From the NCBI RefSeq assembly GCF_022539505.1, contig NC_061514.1, positions 339,613,644 through 339,677,643 on the forward strand: a stretch of DNA of 64,000 nt, in the 5' to 3' direction. Numbering within the stretch: the first letter of the stretch is position 1; every line of letters begins with the position of its first letter. The notes below the pieces were generated by a model, which was not told where the DNA came from, did not search any database, and saw only the letters and a list, made by a program, of their open reading frames with translations. This DNA is from Lolium rigidum (lineage: Eukaryota > Streptophyta > Magnoliopsida > Poales > Poaceae). Of this stretch, positions 58,001 to 64,000 are shown piece after piece. The translations under genes were made by a program, and so were the position numbers.

Positions 58001-59250
58001 ATCACTGTCTGTCCTTATGGGTGCAAACCTGTAGGATATAAGTGGGTGTTTAAGAAAAATTCTGAGGCCTAACATTACTATTGAAAAGTACAACGTACAG
58101 CTTGTGTGGCCAAGGGTTATACCCAAAATAAATGTGAAGATTTCATTTATGCTTACTCACATGTAGCCATATTATCTACCATTCGTAAACTACTATCATT
58201 GGATCCCTCATACGGTCTTCTTGTTCATCAAATGAATGTTAAGACGGCTTTCATAAATGGAGAATTGGATGAGGAAATTTACATGGAGCATACATATGGT
58301 TTTGTAGTAAATAGTTAAGAAGGAAATGTGTGCAAGTTGTTGAAGTATTTATATGGTTCAAACAAACTCCTGAGCAGTGGCACCAGAAGTTCAGAAGGAC
58401 ATTGATTGCGGACGGCTTTGTTGTAAACAGACAAGACAAGTGTGTGTACTATCGCCGTGGTGGGGGCGAAATAGTTCTTCTTTGTTTATATGTCTATGAC
58501 ATATTGATTTTTTTGAACCAACGTTAATGTGATTGAGGAATCCAAGAATTTCATCTCGCATTTTGAGATGAATGATCTAGGAGTAGGTGATGTAATATTG
58601 AACATCAAGTTGTTGAAAGATGACAGTAGTAGGATTACCTTGCTTCAATCTCACTATGTGGAAAAGATCTTGAGTCGTTTTGGGTATAGTGACTGCAAGA
58701 CTTCTCCAACACCATATGTCCTAGGGTGCTACTGCGAAAGAATCAAAAGATTGCTAGAGATCAACCGGTATATTCTCAAATTATCGGCTCGCTTATGTAT
58801 TTGGCTAGGGGTACGGGGCCTCACATAGATTTTTTTGTGAGCAAACTTAGCCAATTTGTTTCAAATCTTGGCGATGATCCTTGGCAAGCTCTTGAAACTG
58901 TTATGCACTATCTAAAAGGCACGAGAACTATGTCATTCTCTGTACGGGGTATCCATGGGTATTGGAGGGTTATAGTGTCTCAAACTGGATTTCTGATGCC
59001 AGTAAGATTAAGGCCACTAGTGGATATGTATTTAGACTTGGTGGTGTTGGTGTTGTTTCTTGAAAGCCGTGCAACAAGACCATCTTAACGAGTTCAATAA
59101 TGGAAGCAGAACTCAAAACATTACACACGGCGTAACATAGAGTTCTAGGTGGAACTTCAACTTAACAGTTTGCACTACAGTACCGGTATATAGAAGAATA
59201 TTTTGGAACCAACATAACACTTTATGTGCCTCTGGAATTCGGTGGGAGAT
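58001..59250 (+). pseudogene. copia RT-RNase H remnant
   Basis: Resumes copia pol after the CACTA: GCKPVGYKWVFKKN, VAKGYTQNKCEDFIYAYSHV, LLVHQMNVKTAFINGELDEE, QDKCVYYRRGGGE, then FEMNDLGVGDVILNIKLL, QIIGSLMYLARGTGPHIDFF and SWKSCKQ-like RNase H residues near 59060. The catalytic YVDD box reads YVYD (58488-58500), so RT is dead even apart from stops. The purine tract GGTGGGAG precedes the LTR at 59251. Confidence 0.9.
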
Positions 59251-60527
59251 TGTTGGATTTTTTTTACCTAATATAGACCCAGCCCACTTAAGTTAGTCCA
59301 CAATTCCTGAAAAATCCCAAAGGTCCGATTGTCCCATTCATGCATGGCAAGAGTGAGACAAATGTTTAGTCCCACATTGCTAGATAAGAGAGACTTGGAA
59401 CTCCTTATAAGGTGAGTTGTTCCACTTGTTGTATGAGCATGAGAAGAGGACTACTAAACGCTTGCTCCTTCTTCACCGCCCGTTTCGCCTCATCACAGCG
59501 CGCGCATTGCGGGTTGCGGGGAATGAGCTAAGACTCTCCTTTTTTTGCCACGCATGAATGAAAAATGAACGGTTGCACATAGGCTGAAACATTTTCATGT
59601 ACTGTTGTAACATCCCAAATTTTTCAAATTTTGGAATGTAAAGATAAATAAATTAAGTTGATTGAATTGTTTGTCTTTGTTAAAATTTTACAAGGAATTA
59701 AAACTTTTAAAGTCTAATTTAAAAGCCCTTCCCAAAATAAGTTTTCATAAAGATTTGCTTTCAAAGTATTTCCAAACCAAAACTATTTCTATTTTATGAT
59801 TTTGAAATCATATAGATTGTTATTTAATACAAAAGCCCCATACTTTATTTTGGAATATCAATGACAAAGTAATCACATAAAACGTTATATGCATAATAAC
59901 ATTTTCGTAATTTGGTTTTGACCAAACTTAATTTATGAAGTCAACCAAATCATTTTAACTTCAATATCAAAATCCACGTTTGAAATAAAACATGCCACAG
60001 TTTCAGTATTGGGAAATATTTTAATCGTTTGATTTCAATAAATCCAAATTATGTTTCTTGTTTTTTTTTTCTAAATAGCTTATACGAAAAGTGTTTATTT
60101 TAAACTGAAAGAGTGATCATTAGTATCCGAAAATCATACTGGACAGAATTAGAAATTTTACATATTTCATTTGAACCAATTTGGTGGTCTAAAACTTAAA
60201 CTAGAAAATAAAACAGAAAAAAGGAAACAAAACAAAATGAACCGGCCAGGCCAAGTCAACGAGGCACAGCACCCAGCTTCCGCTAATGCGATGCGCGCAC
60301 GCGGCCGTGCCGGCCTAGCCGGACACGCAGCCACAACATCAGTCCAGCACATCAACTCTTCCGTCCGCCTGTTTTGTTTTTTTTTCCTTCTGATGCATGG
60401 GCCCCACGGCATCACCTACCTCCAGCAGGAGACCAACTCTCGTACGTGAAATCGAACTACCGGAAAAATTCCAGTTTTCTCGCTCGATTCAGCTAGGATT
60501 TCTTTTCCCTTTGGCACGAACCCTCGC

Positions 60528-60539
60528 GTATAAATACTC
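60528..60539 (+). promoter_or_regulatory. TATA box of the solo LTR
   Basis: GCGTATAAATAC followed by a CT-rich leader and AAACCCTAAAAATAGC. Position and composition fit an LTR promoter. Confidence 0.6.
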
Positions 60540-62129
60540 CAACATCTCCTCCGTATTTTCCCCTTTGAAACCCTAAAAATAGCACCGCCATTCCGCCCGA
60601 TTTCTTCGTCAAAGTTCCGCCGCCGCCACTGCCATTGGAGCTCGGTTGAGCTTGAACTCGAGGATTCAGAGAACCCCCGCCTCTTATTTTCACGCCACCT
60701 TGTTCCCCTCTCTCAACCTTGTTTTCTCACCTCCTTTATCCTATCTGCAGAGCTCGCATACGCTTGTAATTCGTCGCCGGAGTTCGTCGCTGGGCAAAGC
60801 CTTATTCGCCCACAGCGACCGCGCGGGGAAGAGAAATAAGACGCCATGACCTCTGCTGTGACCTACGTCGGAAGCTGCATCTCGTAGACCACTTCGCCTC
60901 CACCATAGATCGTTGACCGCGGCCAACATTCTCGTCCGAGACGACCGCGCGCCGTGTTTTTCCTGCGAGACTGCGACTAGTCTGACTCCCCACGGTAAGC
61001 TGCTGCTACCTTCCGCTCTATACATTTAGATTGTGATCCAACAGCTCAAAATAGATCAAAGTATCAGCCAATCACGATGCAACCAACTTACACGTATTCG
61101 ATCGATAGATCAGTACGTTTGGTGCTAGCTCAAAAATTTGTATATTTCATATCTCTCAATTTAGAGATCGGTTCTCAACGATTCTTCTTGCGTTGAGTTT
61201 ACAATTAAATTACCTACGACTTTCGTGTAGAGAGTTTTTCCATTCGATAAAAATTTCGGACAACTTTTCGTACAACATCAAAAAAAAAGTCCGCGAAATG
61301 TTTAATCTTTTAAAAAAATTATAAATATATTTTCGTAATTCGGATTTTAGCAAATAATATAGCGTTGGATTCAGAAAAATGATAAGCACAACTTGGTACT
61401 GTTAATTTGAGATTTCACGTAACCTAAGGATTTTTCAAATTAATAATATTGTTTATAGTATTTACACTATATTTTAAATTATATAAATGATCTTAAGTTG
61501 ATTCTAGTCGAAAATTAAATATAAAGAAATCTCCCATACACTAGAATACTTATTTGTGATTTTCGAAATTATTTTATGCATAAGTTCACAGTTTGTATTA
61601 AAATGCCTTTTTGAAATTCCTATTGAATAAACAAATTCTTATAAACTAATTTCGAACCTAAGTTATTTTGAGAGTATGCATGCATTATTTTGTTATGTGT
61701 TTTCTCTGTTTGTGCTCTCTAGATATTTATTGTGATTATTTTATCACCTAGATCGTGCAGAGTGTAACCCCTGTTCTTGCAAGAAGAGTGCGAACGCCAA
61801 CGACAAATAAGGCAAGTTGAACTTTTGATCATAACAGATCTATTGTTTTCCTATATGTGTAGTATGATTTTAGTACAAGTACATATGTAGGATTGTTATT
61901 GATGGATTGTGTGCTATTGCTATGAAACCCGCGCAGGATAGCCATATGTTTATTATGATTGGATTCATTGCTCGTTAACCTATGTTTGATTGCTTGGATA
62001 CGTTTACTTTATAAGTGGGTGGAATATCATGTCATGGGTATGTATTAGTTGAAAGGTTAGTTTTAGTCGACAAAATAACAATTGGATGAATTGGGGCGGA
62101 TATGAATAGTACTTGAGAAGGTTGTAGGT

Positions 62130-62530
62130 CGACCGACATGGTAAGGGCTTTGAGCCGGACTTCTCGACATGTATAGGTCGAGTGGCATGGTAAGGGCGAA
62201 AGCGACTTATCGACATGTACACTAGTTGATGGGAGGGTGGCATGGTAAGGGCGTTGAGCCCGACTTACCGACATGTTCCACTGGTGGTGAGTGGCATGGT
62301 AAGGGTGTTGAGCCCGACTTACCGACATGTTCACCGGTGGTGAGTGGCATGGTAAGGGTGTTGAGCCGGACTTACTGACATGTACACTGGTGATGAGTGA
62401 CATGGTAAGGGTGTAGAGCCTGACTTACTGACATGTACACTAGTGGAGTGGAGATTAGCATGGTAAGGGTATCGAGCCTGACTTACTGACATGTGCAATG
62501 AAGAAAAGGAGATTAGCATGGTAGGGGCCC
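62130..62530. repeat. ~54-bp minisatellite inside the solo LTR
   Basis: Seven to eight units with CATGGTAAGGG-GTTGAGCC and CGACTTACCGACATGT, spaced 53-57 bp (GTGGCATGG at 62182, 62237, 62291, 62344). Antisense readings such as HMSVSRAQ are artefacts. Confidence 0.88.
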
Positions 62531-64000
62531 TGAGCTTGGCCTACTCATATGTGCACTATAGGAGTTCGGAGATTAAAATCACTGGGATAAAACTAGGACG
62601 ATATTATGAATGCTTTGTGCAAAATAAAAGTTTGAACCCTCACCTTGAAAATGTACTTGATAGGTTTGTTATAAGTCTCTAGCGATACTTGCCAATACAA
62701 TTCCAAATGTATTGACCCTGCGTGGCTGCAACGTTTTATGTTGCAGATATTCCAATGAACGAGTGAGGTTCGATGGTTAGGGTTACGAGTCTATACTCGA
62801 CATGCTCGCCTGTGGCACATGAAGACGAAGGACTCCATGCTGCTATGGTTCGTTGTGAACTCTGATATTGAGCTAGCCTTGTGCTATGCAGTTTGTAAGT
62901 TATTATGTAATTTTGGATCATGCGATATAATAAAGACCTTTGTTTCTTGGTATTACATCTTAAACTGTGTGTGCTAGCGATTGATCCAGGGACTAGCACA
63001 AATAAGCACAGAGATTCAACCCGTACCGGGTCGGATCGTTACAACTGTAGTAGAAAATGAATGTGAAGGCTGTTCGGCTTCGATCCCCACTTGTTCGGTT
63101 CACCTTCCAACTCCTCTTTTCGCCTTGCATCGTTTCTTGTTCGCATCCTCTTCAATGTCTATAAGAGAGGTCGCTCCTTTCTAGAGACAGTCACGATACA
63201 GAACACCACAAATTTTATGCCCCTGCCACTAGGTTCTAGAGCACCGCGTCGCTGCACAAGACTTCCTCATCTCGTCTACTGGTGTGCACTGTTGGATGGG
63301 ACAGCAGGACTACAGAACTCCGTCTCTTGTGATTCTATACGGGGGAGAGGCGATAAGATTTTTGGGGAGCGCTCTAGCGCGATTGTTGGTTTCTTCATCG
63401 CCGAGGTCGACACGGACGCTGACGACTACTTCCCCAACAACGACTTCTTTCTAGACAGCAACAATCTCTTCTGCAACATGGCTCTGAACGGCGACAACGT
63501 CAACGCCAACGCCATTTTCTCTTCTGGACCATATGTGTTCCTACCGTGTTCTTATGAGATCATGTTTCAATTTCTTCTCTTAGCAATATGTTTAGGCTTG
63601 TTGTTGCGTAATATATTGCTCTTAGCAATCAGTTTAGAGTTGTTGTTTTCCTACTCTACGGTGGTTTGCATGACTAGTTTGTTCTCGACCTTTCTAGTCA
63701 TGTTTTATCTACTGTTTTGATGGATTACTTTGTGGTAAAAATTGCTAATTAATACACTCATCTCACGATTTTGTCATTTTGTGAAATTTTGTCATTTTTA
63801 TAGAGAACCAAATACAATGTATTTTGTTCTGAAATTTACACGTAAACAAAATAGAATACAATATTGTCTATGTCCATGTATTGTTTTGAGAATTCTTTTG
63901 TACTTTGAAATAAACAAAAGATTGAGGTTTTATAAAATGAGAAAAAGGGCTACTTGGGTTTCCGGAAGCCTCATCCACACTGTACCACAACAACACAGTT

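Larger units (their letters stand above)
59606..63043. mobile_element. Solo LTR of a Ty3-type element (3438 bp)
   Basis: Starts TGTAACATCCCAAATTTTTC and ends GGGTCGGATCGTTACA, with short TGTAAC...GTTACA terminal inversion and TSD ACTGT (59601-59605, 63044-63048). No internal domain. It has a TATA box near 60528 (GCGTATAAATACTCC), a GC-rich leader, a possible splice donor CACGGTAAGC near 60993, a long AT-rich stretch (61020-61750), and a ~54-bp tandem repeat (62130-62530). Transcription would be on the plus strand. Confidence 0.93.
30045..64000 (+). mobile_element. Decayed copia retrotransposon hosting multiple nested insertions
   Basis: Plus-strand remnants appear in the right order: gag (30045-30670), end of integrase (36239-36587), RT (51507-51757 and 58001-58500), RNase H (58700-59180), purine tract GGTGGGAG (59241-59248) and a 3' LTR starting TGTTGGATT at 59251. 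The protease and most of the integrase are missing or lie outside readable DNA. Everything between the pieces is later insertion. Stops and frameshifts throughout show it is an old element. The right end may extend beyond the window. Confidence 0.82.
59251..64000 (+). repeat. copia 3' LTR, split by a solo LTR, right end not found
   Basis: Starts TGTTGGATTTTTTTTACC right after a purine tract. Contains TAGTCCCACATTGCTAG and CTCCTTATAAGGTGAG, words seen in grass copia LTRs. After the nested solo LTR it continues at 63049 with CTTCCCCAACAACGACTTC-type sequence (63431). The open frame at 63091-63720 is LTR sequence. Where the LTR ends before 64000 could not be decided. Confidence 0.65.

Noticed and set aside
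63091..63720. 209-codon frame with hydrophobic C-terminus
   Set aside because: Lies within the copia 3' LTR continuation; similar LTR sequence elsewhere is non-coding and no family matches.

Overview
The window is plant nuclear DNA from a large, repeat-rich grass genome. A Triticeae or other Pooideae origin fits best. The evidence is stacked Athila-type Ty3 elements, CACTA transposons with TTTAGTCGCGG subterminal repeats, a MULE, copia and LINE remnants, and one intact gene with the GC-rich third codon positions typical of grass genes. Two 100-base runs of N (16108-16207, 33901-34000) are assembly gaps. No prokaryotic features, tRNA genes or CRISPR arrays were seen.

Layout. 1-721: SINA-type RING ligase fragment with duplicated RING exons. 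2148-4647: putative multi-exon coiled-coil gene of unknown function with an early frameshift. 4765-10210: three nested elements (MITE, then an hAT-like element, then a 4.5-kb LTR retrotransposon without gag or pol). 10211-14364: intron-like non-coding repeats and a 106-bp TGGGCC-rich array ending at a CACTA-type terminus. 14365-16107: a 335-bp satellite-like array. 16208-22579: minus-strand Athila-like element whose LTR carries a 5'-truncated LINE. 22580-25208: short degenerate fragments. 25209-28658: intact LRR receptor kinase, the orthologue group of Arabidopsis At1g74360 (NILR1). 28880-30040: LINE remnant. 30045 to the window end: a decayed copia element that has absorbed nearly everything else.

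The copia element is interrupted in series by a pair of inverted Athila-type LTRs (one holding a plastid 23S rRNA fragment), another LTR, a split solo LTR, a CACTA transposon, and a second solo LTR inside the copia 3' LTR. The split solo LTR contains a complete 13.5-kb gag-protease element. A 5.3-kb MULE lies inside that element's gag and carries decayed copies of an F-box/DUF295 gene and a B3-domain gene. Target-site duplications (TSDs) read directly from the sequence fix most of these boundaries: ATACA, GTTGGCAA, GGGCG, TTTAATAAA, ATC, ACTGT and a 15-bp LINE TSD.

The receptor kinase is the only gene that looks complete and functional. It is a plasma-membrane LRR receptor with an RD kinase and probably acts in pattern-triggered immunity or related signalling. 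The rest is transposon biology: non-autonomous elements (gag-protease only, or no coding capacity), gene capture by a MULE, and gene relics.
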